Below, piece after piece: positions 20,840 to 32,600 of a stretch of DNA of 64,000 bases (position 1 is its first letter; each line of letters begins with the position of its first letter). This DNA comes from Takakia lepidozioides (lineage: Eukaryota; Streptophyta; Takakiopsida; Takakiales; Takakiaceae). The notes under the pieces are model-generated. The model was given only the letters and a program-made list of their open reading frames with translations, was not told the DNA's origin and did not search any database. The position numbers and the translations under genes are program-made. Location: the NCBI GenBank assembly GCA_030704615.1, contig CM060734.1, positions 51,538,042 to 51,602,041 of the forward strand, in the 5' to 3' direction.

Positions 20840-22472
20840 TTACTTGGTGTTCGGTTTACTCGAAGAGAGGATGGTGGAGTACCAGCCCTTGAGCACAAAG
20901 AAGGCAACAACACGAAACAACCCCATAGACACCAGCTCCAGCAAAGCCTGTGTGAGCGATGGCTGTGGTGACATGCCAGCGGTCACCATGCTCAGCATAA
21001 ATCCATCGAAATTGCAGCTGATGGTAAAGCGGCCAGCCTTTATGCCTGCTAGCACCTTGCGTGCTACATCCATTGCATCCATTGAGCTTGACGACCCAGA
21101 CAGCAGCTTAGTCAGCTCTGGCTTTGACTTGTTCTCTGCCAAAACACCCGCTCCCTCATTCATACTGTTTCACACCAACTAAATAGCTACCAGTCTCTTG
21201 AAAAATTTCAAAGTTTATCAATGCAACATGGAAAAAGGAGGCTCTCTTCTATCTTGAAAGATTATGCATGCTTCTGAAAAATGTATATGGAGCTGGGCCT
21301 CCATACCAAGCGTTTCAACATGTTAAACACGGTTTCAAAGTCAGAAAATACTGAAGGCCAACTTGTACAACTCACATTACAGTTATTAAGTTCACATTAC
21401 AATGTGAATGTGTGTAATAGAAATAAACGTACCTTCAGCAAAGCCAGGGGTATCAGTATCTGGGGGGAAAATGAGAGAGAGCTGGATATTGCGGGTAAGA
21501 AGCTCTTGTTGCAGCACCTCTGCCAGGCCTCTCAATGCAAACTTACTGGCCGCATATGCTCCATAGCCATACACACCTACCTGGAGCCTTCCATTAGCTT
21601 CTACACACGTCCCAGATGCTTGAATAAGACATTCCAGGTTTTGAACCAATTTGCCAGATCTCCAGTACCATCATATGCCAGAAACACAAATTATGCCTAC
21701 CATATGAATCACATGTGATAAATGCTGATGAAGGTACAATGGCTCACTTGCCAATGCCTGGCAATACACAAACAACAATACCCAAGACTTTACAGTTTGA
21801 ATTTCATGAAACCAAGCAACCCTCTTTTTAAAGCCCCTCCAGCATTCTCTAAGCTTTGTCAATAGACCAACAATTGTATCTTTAGCACAATAGTACCTGG
21901 CCCGCCTGAGAAGAGAAGATGGCAATGGAGGCGGGAATTGCACTACTCGACTTGATGAAAGGAAGGACAGCCTTGATGGCATAAATGCTGCCCCTCAAAT
22001 TCGTATCCAGTATGTGCTCAATAGTCGCGAGGCTGGTCTCCTCGAAGGTGCCCGGAAAGGCAACTCCATGGCTCAACACCAACACCTCCACATCACCGGC
22101 CTCAATGGTGGCTTGCTCCAAAACCTTCTCGATGCTGGCAAACATCTTAACGTCCGCACTGTAGGTGCGCACTTGCGCTTCTCCGCCGCCAACGCCAGTC
22201 TTTTGCTTGCAATACTCCAGAATCGATCGGCGAGCGTCCGCCAGCTTGGCAGAATCTCTTGCCACAATAGATACCCGTGCGCCCTCCGCCGCAGCGAGCT
22301 TGGCCAGAGCCAGGCCTATGCCACTAGAGCCCCCCGTGATGACCACATGACGACCTCCGAAAGCAATGCGCGTGGGCCGCGGTACGATGAGCCACCACAC
22401 CAGCAGCACCATCGCGCCTAGCAGCAGCACCACAGCTACCAGCACGGGCCCCACCCATAGCCACCATCCCAT
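20840..22472 (-). CDS. TSC10: 3-ketodihydrosphingosine reductase
   Basis: Reduces 3-ketosphinganine to sphinganine with NADPH, the second step of sphingolipid synthesis, at the ER membrane. Three exons with correct phases: 22472-21897, 21580-21433 and 21135-20840, giving 339 residues (Arabidopsis TSC10A has 327, from memory). Start ATG at 22472 opens MGWWLWVG. Residues about 5-30 are a membrane anchor. The Rossmann motif is [16 protein letters not shown]. The catalytic set is serine in IFSSQAGQ and YAASK (Y and K) at the start of exon 2. The C-terminal part has two hydrophobic segments and ends SSSKPNTK. It is one of a short-chain dehydrogenase family; the N- and C-terminal membrane parts favour TSC10 over others. 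Its leader holds a CT/GA run at 22496-22517. It faces PA200 across 1.15 kb. Part of exon 3 is duplicated at 18.1 kb. Confidence 0.92.
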
Positions 22473-23618
22473 CCTTCTCGTCCCCTCTGCAAAACTCTCT
22501 CTCTCTCTCTCTCTCTTCTTACAGAAAGAGTTGCACGGAAGCTCTGTAGTCCTTCTGGCTGACAAGACAATCTTGCATCATCGTCCACACCTGTAGTCAG
22601 CTTATCTACTTTTTCCACAATCTTTGCGTTACTCTGCCTTTATCAACATCGCCATGCTTGCCTTTGACTCCGATCCCTGCAACCGCCACTCCCATCGGAC
22701 TGCTGTTGACTCACTTGATCATAATAACGATTGTTTCTCTCTTTCTCTCTTTGTTTCTTTCTCTGGTCGGTATTTCCGCTGCATCCCGCAAATCACAGCA
22801 AGCAAGTAGCTCCCACGCAAATGCAAACTCCTCCCTCTTGCATCCTGCGCTCCAGCACCTCTCCTCTGCTGCCTTCCAAGGAGAGAGACGACGAGATCGA
22901 ACTAACGACCGAACATCCGGCGACGTTCGTTCATATCCTTTTCGTCCAGTTCGGCACCGAATCCAAGTTTGAGCGTGTGAACATAGGGGAACAGAAATGG
23001 GAACATGAGAACGCTCATCGGAATCCGCACTGTATCTTTGACTCTACTGCACAGAATATTTCAAAATTCGAGATAATAATAATAAAAAATAACAAAAGTA
23101 GGAAGTTGTCGGTACGCGTGGGCAAAGCCGCGGGTGGAAAACTGCGGCGCACGTTACTTCATGGATGTACAGTAACACGGATTCATCCATCCTGTACCCT
23201 AGATCTTCCGCGCACGAGCCGGTTGACCGTGTCATAAATATCTTCCTTTCGTCAGTTTGGACGATGTTCATCCATCTATGCAAGTGTGAAACTGGCGGAT
23301 GAAGAATATGTCATCTGGTGGTTACGAGCGGAGTTCTCCGCGCCTGTTCCAGCGTAATCTGAGGATTCTCCGCGTCCGTTCCACAGTAATTGGTCGTCGT
23401 ACAGAATCCAGCCGAATCCGGAGTGTTTGGAACAGTCCACGGTAAGTGGGATATAGGCTATAAGTGACTAGTGACTAGTGAGAAGATTAGTGAGAGAGAG
23501 CGAGAGAGAGAGAGAGAGGAGAGAGAGCGAGCTCTGCTTGCCCCACCCTGTCTGCATCCTGCGAGATTGTTTGGATCCCTGGGGGGATTGCTGGTGAGGG
23601 GGACGAAGATTGGAGAAA
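22473..23618. promoter_or_regulatory. Shared promoter region between TSC10 and PA200
   Basis: The 1,146 bp between the two divergent start codons contain both 5' leaders and any promoters. GA/CT runs lie close to both starts: CTCTCT at 22496-22517 (GA on the TSC10 sense strand), pyrimidine-rich 22727-22770, and GAGAGA at 23491-23530 on the PA200 sense strand. Such runs are known binding sites of plant BPC/GAGA factors. No clear TATA box is placed. Small frames in this stretch are not supported as genes. Confidence 0.55.
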
Positions 23619-26600
23619 ATGCATGTCTGCAACGCATGGCTGCCTCCAGCCGTGGCGGAGAAGGTGAAGGAGGAGCCGGAGCGATTTCATGAGGTGGTGC
23701 GATTGCTGGAGGCGAGCTGGCAGCGCGACAGCCCCAGTAGCCGCCTCGAAACTGTCCGATGGATTCCGATAATAAATTCGTACGTGTATCTTGTTCTCAT
23801 GGTCTGGATGACTGTGCTAGCTCGGAATTAGAGGTTGTGGTGGTGTTTTGAGAATTCGCAATTCGAAGAAAGACGTTGGTTGTGGAAGTGGCTCGGTCCA
23901 GCTGGAGTTATGTATTTTGATGCGCATACGAGAGACACGAAGGGGACGAAGGGAATTCCTGATGGTCTTCAGGAATCTCCCGGTGGTAGAATTCAGGCCC
24001 AGTGTGATCATGTGTTGAGAAACTTGCCTTCTGCACGTATGTTTGCAACCATTTATGGATGTTGAGTTGATTGGAAGAATATTTCAGGAATGATAGTTTT
24101 TTTTTTGTTGCATAAGGGTATGGTGCAATAGCCTCGTGGCATCCAACTGGCTGTTTGCCCGCTCTGTCTGTTCGAGGAAGGCTGCCACTTGGTGTCTGCT
24201 AATTGTACGATCCACCATGTTGGAATTGCTGAGGTGTGCAAGTTCGGTTGCACGTGCATTTGAGGTGAGTGTAGGCATAGTCACTTTCCCAAATTCACTC
24301 GTCACATGTGGCACTGATCTTCATATGGCGGCTAGCATTAACATCCAGGGCCGCTGCCAATTCAGTACCTTGTTTTCGATGAGTGCACAGAGGAAGAAGA
24401 GAGTTATGACTGCAAGCATCTCACGCTGATGCAGATTCATAAAAGCCCAAAGTGAGTTGGCAATAGCTGACCTGGAGGTTGTGGTGAAGATGGGACTGGA
24501 CTTGCTTCTGCAGTCTTCTGATAATTTGTTTATCCAGGTTTGTCCCCATCTCGTGTTTTATTGCCAGCTCTCAATCTTGCTTGGGAGCATGTCCTTGTGT
24601 ACTAGACTAGGTGTACGGAAGCTGACTACTTTTGATGGTGAACAGCATCAGTGGGGCCATTGTGTCACTCGAGTGTTGAGGAAATATCATGAGAAACTTG
24701 TTCTGAAGATCGAGTGGCGGCCTTTATACACAGTTTTGTTGACCACACACTTCAAGAGGTGAAGTGCTCACAATGCAGGCCGTGTTGGAATGATGAGTGG
24801 TGGTATGATATTGTGAATGTACATTGTTAGAGATGCACATTAGTTCTAAATCAATTGTGAGAAAGGATCCATGGTTTGTTGAGATGTGTACTGCAAGAGT
24901 CTAGTTGATTTAGCCATGTCTAGTCTTCATTCAAGGTGCAATTCTTATATACATCTACCTATCACAGGCGATATTCTTATGAAGGGGTGGCATTAAGGAT
25001 GGAACATTTGGACTCCATTGTTGCTCTTGTCCGCTGCTGTCGCCGCTTCTTTCCACCCAGTTCAGATGCGGAGATTTGGTGTGAGTTTCGGTATGTTGCA
25101 TTTTAGACTTCGTCATCGAACCTGATTTGTTAGTGTAGTCTTGCTAGAAAGATGAACTTCTAGTGTTTCATAGGTTTGTGGATATATTTTCTCATGTAGC
25201 TGACGTTGGTGTCAATAAAAGAGGAATCTGGGGCAGGTCTGAATGGACTTATTAAGATCTATGTGTCTGGCTTGGCAGGCCTGCACTTGAAGATCTTTCT
25301 CACAATTCAGCTTTGGAGGCAATGGGCTTTATTTCCCTGTTTCTACCAACAACATTCCTAAACAAGTCAGAATGTGATCTGCAAGTCTCTGCAAGGTACC
25401 TTTTCTAGCTTTGGGAGGCTACTGAAGTTGGTAGGATGCAGGACAGCTGGTATAATCTGTAACTGGGGTGGGCACATTGTTGGCCTGTGGGTGTGTATTC
25501 AGTGCCTGGATAACCGAATGCTTATGCCTCTGGTCTGCCTTACCGAATTGTCGTTATTGGAATCAACAATGGGCTTCTTTTCTAGGACGTTGCATCAAGT
25601 CTTCCAAAGGCTCCTTTGACTGGGAGCCATTCTTGCCAATTCTCTTCACACAATATGTGCAGTCCTTTCAGGTACATTATTTTTCTACTTGAGAACTGAG
25701 TTACTGTTGAATTTTAATATGTTTAATAATCCAAGGCTGGAAGAAGTTGAGCTAGTTGCAAAACCAGCAGAGCATAAATGTTTTCTGTATGATTTACTAC
25801 TGCTGAAAACATGGTGTAGGTGCCGGTGGGGAAAGCGGGTTCCTGTTCGCCGGCTCACAGGCGCATTCCCCGAGAGGTCACACTTGCTTTCAGCTCCAGC
25901 TGGACATCCTCTTTCTCAAAAGTCTTTGCCAAGTCCATTGTAAGTCATCTCCATGCAATCAGTGGTCACCAGGCTCCAGAATTCACCACCAGTAATATAT
26001 GATCTTTTGAGTCTTTGCCATAATTCATGGAGACTCCAAATGATTAAGTGGGTGGAGTTTGGATTTAATTTGAGATGTTGTGGGAGTATGCAGGTGCATT
26101 TGCTTGTTCCTGGTGGCTCTGCGCAAGGTCATCTTGAGATGCTAATTGATCTTCTTGAACAGTAGGTATTTCTAAACCTGAGGTAGATTATGACTATTCT
26201 CGACTCTGCAGATTGTCACAGTTCAGTGCGCAGGGCTGGGCTTGCCATGTATGAATAATGACCTGTGCTGCAGATATTATCATCCTTCCAATGGAGGTTC
26301 GTGGACAGGTTCGTTGGAATGGTTGTTGCGCTATCTGGTGTATTACTTCCTCAAGCGCCTGGCACATGAGCAACGGTAAGAGGCTGTGTCACTTGCAGTC
26401 TTCCTGCTTTACATGCAGGCCAGCAGCTGTCATTTGCTTGCTACGATCTACATTTGAGCACTGCTAGACAGCATGCTGTGCAACGAAGGTGCATGGTAGC
26501 CATGCCCATCATGTGGTATTGTTAGGAGTTGATGAGAGCACCGTGTGGGCTTCAGAAGGAGTAGCAAGCTGGGACAACAGTTGGGACCCGCAGAAAGGTC

Positions 26601-29600
26601 AGCCTTTGTGCGCACATTAATGCGATTGATAGAGCGGGGACAATACAGTAAGAACAATGCCTTAGCGAGTACTGTGGCAACTGCAGCCTCTCAGTTGGCC
26701 TATGTGGAGCCGTCACTGGTGTTGCCCTTTGTTGTATCCTGCTTCCAATCTGCACTGGAAACTGTAAGTGATTCTCCATCCTCCATACTCTCCACTTGAG
26801 ACAAGGACAATCAGCCCTTGTCTGATTGTCCTTTAGTGAAGCCATCTGCCAACATTGAAGGTTTAAAGGAAGGACTTAAAACAAGAGAAACTTAAAGCAA
26901 TCTTCAAAAGAACGGAGACTGTCCAGCATCGTTGCATCCGGATATGTTGGAGAGAGATTGGAGTATGAAATACGCTTGCGTGAAGTTGTGGTTCTAACAA
27001 AGTTGCCACTTGCCTGTGGCAGATAACAGCCACACATCAACTGGAGTCTGCACTGACCACTCTGGCACTTGCTGCCCGTCCCATCCTACTTGCGTCTTCT
27101 GCTGCGGACCTAACTTCTGGGCATATGGGGCTCACTGTGGTCAATTCAGATGTCACTATATCTGTAGCTGAATGCAAGAGTACACTTGTGGTTGCGATGT
27201 TCGATACTTTGCTTGGACTGGATGCCAATGATCCCCCAAAAACTTTGGCGACCTTGCAGTTGTATTGCTCTGTACTTTCAAGCGTAAGTTGTTGAGATCA
27301 AATAGTGTAGTTGATAGTCCTGCATTTGCGCTCTTCATAAGCTGCAGGTTGCAGTTGATTGCATTTCTTTACACAGGAATGAAAGGGTTTACAAGGTGCA
27401 CCTGGGCATTTGGGGTTTTGTTTTGAATGCAGGTGGGCATTCTGGGAGACAAGGAAGATGGGGGGGGTGGAGCATTGCCCATTGATTGGTCCAAGTGGCT
27501 TGATGACTTTCTGTCTCGCCTTTTTATTCTCCTTGTAAACTTGGAGCCAACCACAACCACGTAAGTTTTGTGTGGGCCATGTCAAGTTTATCGGCTAGTG
27601 TCGGAAGAGTGTAAAACACACCATGTTTTACTCAACTCCGACCAGATATGATGACCAAGCAGTGTGTATGCACCTTGGCATCATTTCTGCTACTTGACAT
27701 CTAGAGGCGATGGTTAATTCATACACAGTCATGCAGGAAGATAAGCAGGAGGCAACTTGACTTGAAGGAGAACATGATAGTTCTCCAGTTCTCCCTGCAT
27801 ACTACTGAAAATACTAAAAGTAGAGGTTCTTGGGCTTGCCATATTCATAGTGGTTGTTGGGGCTGAATGTGTGGCTGCAGAAATGATTTGGAGTCGGATG
27901 ATGGGTTTCTGATGGAAACTGGGTCACAATATAACTCTCTGATTGGGCTTCTGTTGGAAAGAGCAACAGTGCCCTTTTACAATCAGGTACAGCTTGTTGT
28001 CAACTATTTATCGAACCTGCAACTCTTGGTTTAAAGTAATTCCCTGTTTGCCATCTTGTAAGCACCACGGGTGTGAGAACGCAGATGGATTAAAAGATGG
28101 AAGGTGGGTGGTGTTTGTTTGGGGCCAGGCATTGAAGAGCGTGACCAAGTTTGTGCTTAGCAATGTATTGCCTGGTGCTTCAGAGGAGATTGGTGCACTC
28201 TGCCGTTGTGCTGTCTATGTGCGTCCTTCAGTGGCTATTCCAGCTCTATTGGTGCCCCTAATGAACTCTGTTGTTACTTCCCTTGCTGAGTCTCCTTCAA
28301 CTGGATTTAGTGGCAGTGCTTCACGGACTCTTGGAGCTGATTTTAAGGTTGATCCTGATCTCAAGTCAGCTCAAATATCAGGAAATAGTTTATTTGGTTT
28401 TTACTCTCTCAGAGTTATTGAGTTATGAGACAGCATTCTTTCTGTGTGACTGTCTTGGTGCCTCTGTTTTCATCTTTGAAGCTCCTCCTTACCTTGGATG
28501 TGACTCATTTTATGTCTCCTGACCTCTAATAATGGGAGTGCATAGTTTACTAGGCTCTCAGATTGATGTTTTATCAATTACCAGCTCCCTTTTCAATGAA
28601 CTTGTGAGGACAGGATACAAGGTGTTGGGCTTATCAGAGGGAGGGGGAGGTAATGACCAGGTGGGGTTATCACCAGCTTTGGAGAGCACAGTGACATACC
28701 AACTCAAAGTGCTGGCATATGCAATTTGCTTTGGTGGAGTGGGTCTTTCTGTACATTCGGAGCTTCTCAAGAATGTCATTGCAGCAGCTTTTGATGCCCC
28801 TAGTTCAAAGGTCACTATCTGGCTCACTTACACGTGCATGTCAATGAGTTAATTGGATTGGATATTGATGTTAATGTGCAAATATAAGCTGACTGCATGT
28901 TGGAGTGTTTTTTGCAAATTTTTGGAGTTGTGTTTGCAGTTCAACTGAAGTATTTGCTGGAAAGCTTGGTTCCTAAAAACTTGCTTCTTCAATGGAAGAG
29001 GTGTGCCTGTGAATGATCTATTCCAAGAGTCATTCATTCATCCCTCCTCCAAGAAATGAGTTGGGTTTCATGATTGTGTGATTGGCTTTGACAGGTGAAT
29101 ACAGCTGGAAGTAGTGTCTTAAGTTCCTTGCTTGAGAGTCAGATAACATACTACACTTTACAAATGATGCCAAAGGGGTATGTTTCCTGCTATGCTGTCT
29201 GATTTTGCAATCTGTTTTTTCAGATTCCTTCGAGTTTTTACTCCTTTCTGTAACTATTTCTGAAGTCCTTTGGTAGGTTTGAATTGTGCACTGGCTTTAT
29301 GTAGGGCCCTTGGTCTTGATAGGGTGTCATGGCTCTTGGGCTCCATCATGTCATGGAGTGTTGCAGTGACTCTCAAGTGTTTCAATCGGGAAGGACATTA
29401 GGCTTGTGCTGACTGACTATGTCTGGTGGCTGCACAGGTTGCACTCTGGTCCGAGTGGGGTGGATCCATGGTTCAGTACAAAGGGCCAAAGCCTTCAAGT
29501 GGAGGGTAGCTGTCCGAAGTGGCATATCCCTAGTCCAGCAGAGATGAAGTTTGTTGAGGAGCTATTGGATCTGCATCTGCGCAGCTCCCTTGCAGATTTA

Positions 29601-32600
29601 CGTAACATGTGTCAAGATGGTCCTCAGCTGGACCTTTCTGATAATGGTAGGAAGTTGTTTGACTCCTTCCACGGTTGTGGTGTGCCAAGCTGACTGGGAG
29701 TGTGGTCTAGTCAACTTTGTCTGTGGTGAAAATGGTTGATGTAGATGGTGCCGAACTGAGGTGGCTCAGGAGATGCATGGGTGGGTACGAGTGCAGGACA
29801 GCAAAAGGAACACCTACGAGTATTGCTGTTGCGTGTGGAGGCAACCTTATGTGGTCTTGGATCATGCTTACCTGATTTTCTCCCCGTTGCTGGTACCCCT
29901 TCAAGCCCGATGGTGGTGGGGGCTGCAGGTGCACCTGTGGCCAGTCCAGCACTGCGGGAGGAGACTGCTAATACCATTCACCAAGCCTGCGAGTAATGCT
30001 GCCTCCTCTTTTCCATTTGTTGGTTTTTGGTCTCTGTCAACTCCTATATTTTGTTTACTTTGATGTAAGCAGCAGTGTGTCAGACTAAGGATGGGAGAAT
30101 GGGGTTGTGTTGGGTTGAACAGATACATGCTGAAAAAGCGTGCAGATGATACAACACTGTTAAAGATACTGGTGAGGGTGATTGATCTGATTGGCAATAC
30201 TGGTAAGAGTGCTAGCCCCTCCCTCCCTACTGCCCTTTGTCCTCTAGATGATGTTACTTGCATTTTGCATGGGACTTGCTAGTCTTGGGTGGTTTTAATC
30301 TACTATCTTGTGGCAGGAATGGATGTGTCTCACTTCTTGAACAACCTTTTAATTGAGCTCTGCAGGTAGTTCAGAGTATAACGGCTGGCTTTTGAACCGG
30401 CAAATTTTCGAAGCTGATGCTAAAACTCTTAAGGAGCCACATGTCAATTTTATTACCAAAACTGAAACCAAGGGAAGACGCAGGTGCATGTTTGGAACTG
30501 GTGCCCTTTACTATTACTTGCATTTTGTGGGAAGTGTGTCTTTTTGGTCCGGTACGGGTTAAGTTTGAAGGAGAAAGTAAGGTGTAAAGCTAAAGGGAGG
30601 CCCGGTGAGACAGACCAGCGTGGATGGTGGTGGAGAAAGTATATCTGCACAACCTCTGGCGCAGCAGTCAAGGGGGCTTTCAGGCAGGCCCAGCTCCCAT
30701 TCACATAGCTCTACTATCCAAGGATCTTTTGAATCTATCCCTACATAGCTACGCAGCTGTCCGCTCGTGAGTTCCCATACTCATTTTTCCACTACTTCTT
30801 GTACCAAGGCAGAATCTGAGGAACATGTGAGATGTAGAGAGATGCACCTTCATTTAATGGGCTATTTTAAGATGTAGGCCGCAAATGTTGGTAAAGCAAC
30901 CCATTTTGGAGACTCCTAACTAGCGGAATGTACAAAGTTGCTGGCCCTGACATGATACTTGATGCAACCCTACGGTTAGCTTGTTATTCGATATATAAGA
31001 AATTCTTTGCAGTTCATTTGAGAATCTAGTCTATCAAGCTCCAGTGCTGCACTATTGGCAAGACGAAACTTTAACAAAACTGGAGTACACATTGCAACTG
31101 ATAGACAGTCAGTTTTCCACTGTACAGAAGTGCAGGAAGTAAACTTGGGCTGATGTTGACGCGCTACCCGACTTTGGTGAGCGATTGCATGCCTCAGCTG
31201 ACTCGTAGCTTGCAAGAGGTTGCACCTACCGAGGATGCAGCCTTGGGTGCCTGCATGGTCCTGGCATTGACACCCCTCTTGCGAACTGTGATGCAGGTGT
31301 CTATTATGTTTTCACTCTTTCCAGCTCTGGTTGATCACTTTCCAGGCATTGCTGTGATCAGTGACTCATGCTTCAATCTCATGAAGTATGCAGTAAGGTG
31401 TTCAGCTGTGGTTTGCAAGACATTTCTATTCTGAGCCTTGTTTATGGCTATTGGCAGGATTGGAATGCGATGACATCATTTCTACTTGCCTTGCTTGACA
31501 GGTAAGGCCTCCATAGTTTTGTTTCAAGCTTACGAGTCAGTGGCTTTTAGCTACAGAAGCCAGTGCAGAGGGCAGTGTATGACAAAACATGTGGCTCTGG
31601 TTGTTGTTGGCTGGCGGGGTATTGGAGTCCAGTGCGCACCATGAGACAGTCAAAGCGCAAAACGCCATCACCGAGGTTTGCTGAAAATCTTCACCATGGA
31701 ACAAATTTTCTCAGATTTCCATTCGCTCCTGGAGACTGTTGTGTGTGTATTTTCAGTTATATCGGGGGAGAGTAGAAATCTGACTTCCATCTGAACTGTT
31801 TGGTGTCCACAGCTGTTCTGTCTGTTTAACATCCTTTTTCGGGCAGCACCTTTGAGCTCTTTTGCGAGCTCGGGGGACACTGTGGACTGCACAACATACA
31901 CTACACTAATTGGGAATCTCAAGGAGAAAGTTCTGGCCACTCACAGTGGCACTGGGACTGCTCACTGGCGGTAAGAAATTCCAGCTGTGTCCCTGAGGGT
32001 GGGTGAGTTTATGATCTGGTGAGCTTTGTAGATGCTACAAGCTCTTTGCCATTCAGATTTTAGTCTAGGTCTAATGGTACCCACATGGTTTGATGCTGGC
32101 AGATACAATCTGATGGCTCATGGAATGCTTTTATTTTTGGTATTGCCACCTTCCTCGCTTAACTGTACGTGGGATGCAACGATTATTACAAAGACCAGAG
32201 AAAGTATTGCTGGTATGTCCTCCTGCTGACACTTGGAAGTAAAATTGCTCTTTGTCATCTTCCTTTTATAATTTGGTGACACAAATAGTATTAGGGCTTT
32301 GAAATTGATCCTTGAGCTGTGATGCATTTGACAGGTGGATTTATGGGCAATTTGACAAGCGAGCTGCCACCTCTTCGTCCATTGTCAGTGGTTGCTCTAT
32401 CGTTTCTACTGCAGGCCTCATCTGGCAAGACAGCACGGAATGGGGTAATCGGGACTTCATCATGGCCACAAACTTCCAATAAGGAGAATTTAACTACCTC
32501 AATGAAAAGTACGATTAGTGCAGTGTTCAAGGACCCTGGCTTTGGTGACAGGTTGGTCAAGCATCTTGCATTGGATCACAACTATGGAGAAGGGCACAGT

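Larger units (their letters stand above)
18244..20979. repeat. Segmental duplication, copy 2 (blocks B and C joined)
   Basis: This copy keeps B and C contiguous: AGATCATTGG occurs once, at 19912-19921. It therefore shows the state before the L1-like/TIR insertion. Its own private insertion is LINE-B at 18559-19063. The right end is the intact TSC10 exon 3. Confidence 0.85.

Noticed and set aside
25170-25210. Possible extra PA200 exon coding RFVDIFSH
   Set aside because: The join 25090 to 25279 keeps phase and gives a better family match without it.
26155-26170. Apparent in-frame TAG after LLEQ in PA200
   Set aside because: The donor GTAGGT at 26162 splits the Gln codon, and joining to 26274 restores the conserved LLEQYYHPSNGG.
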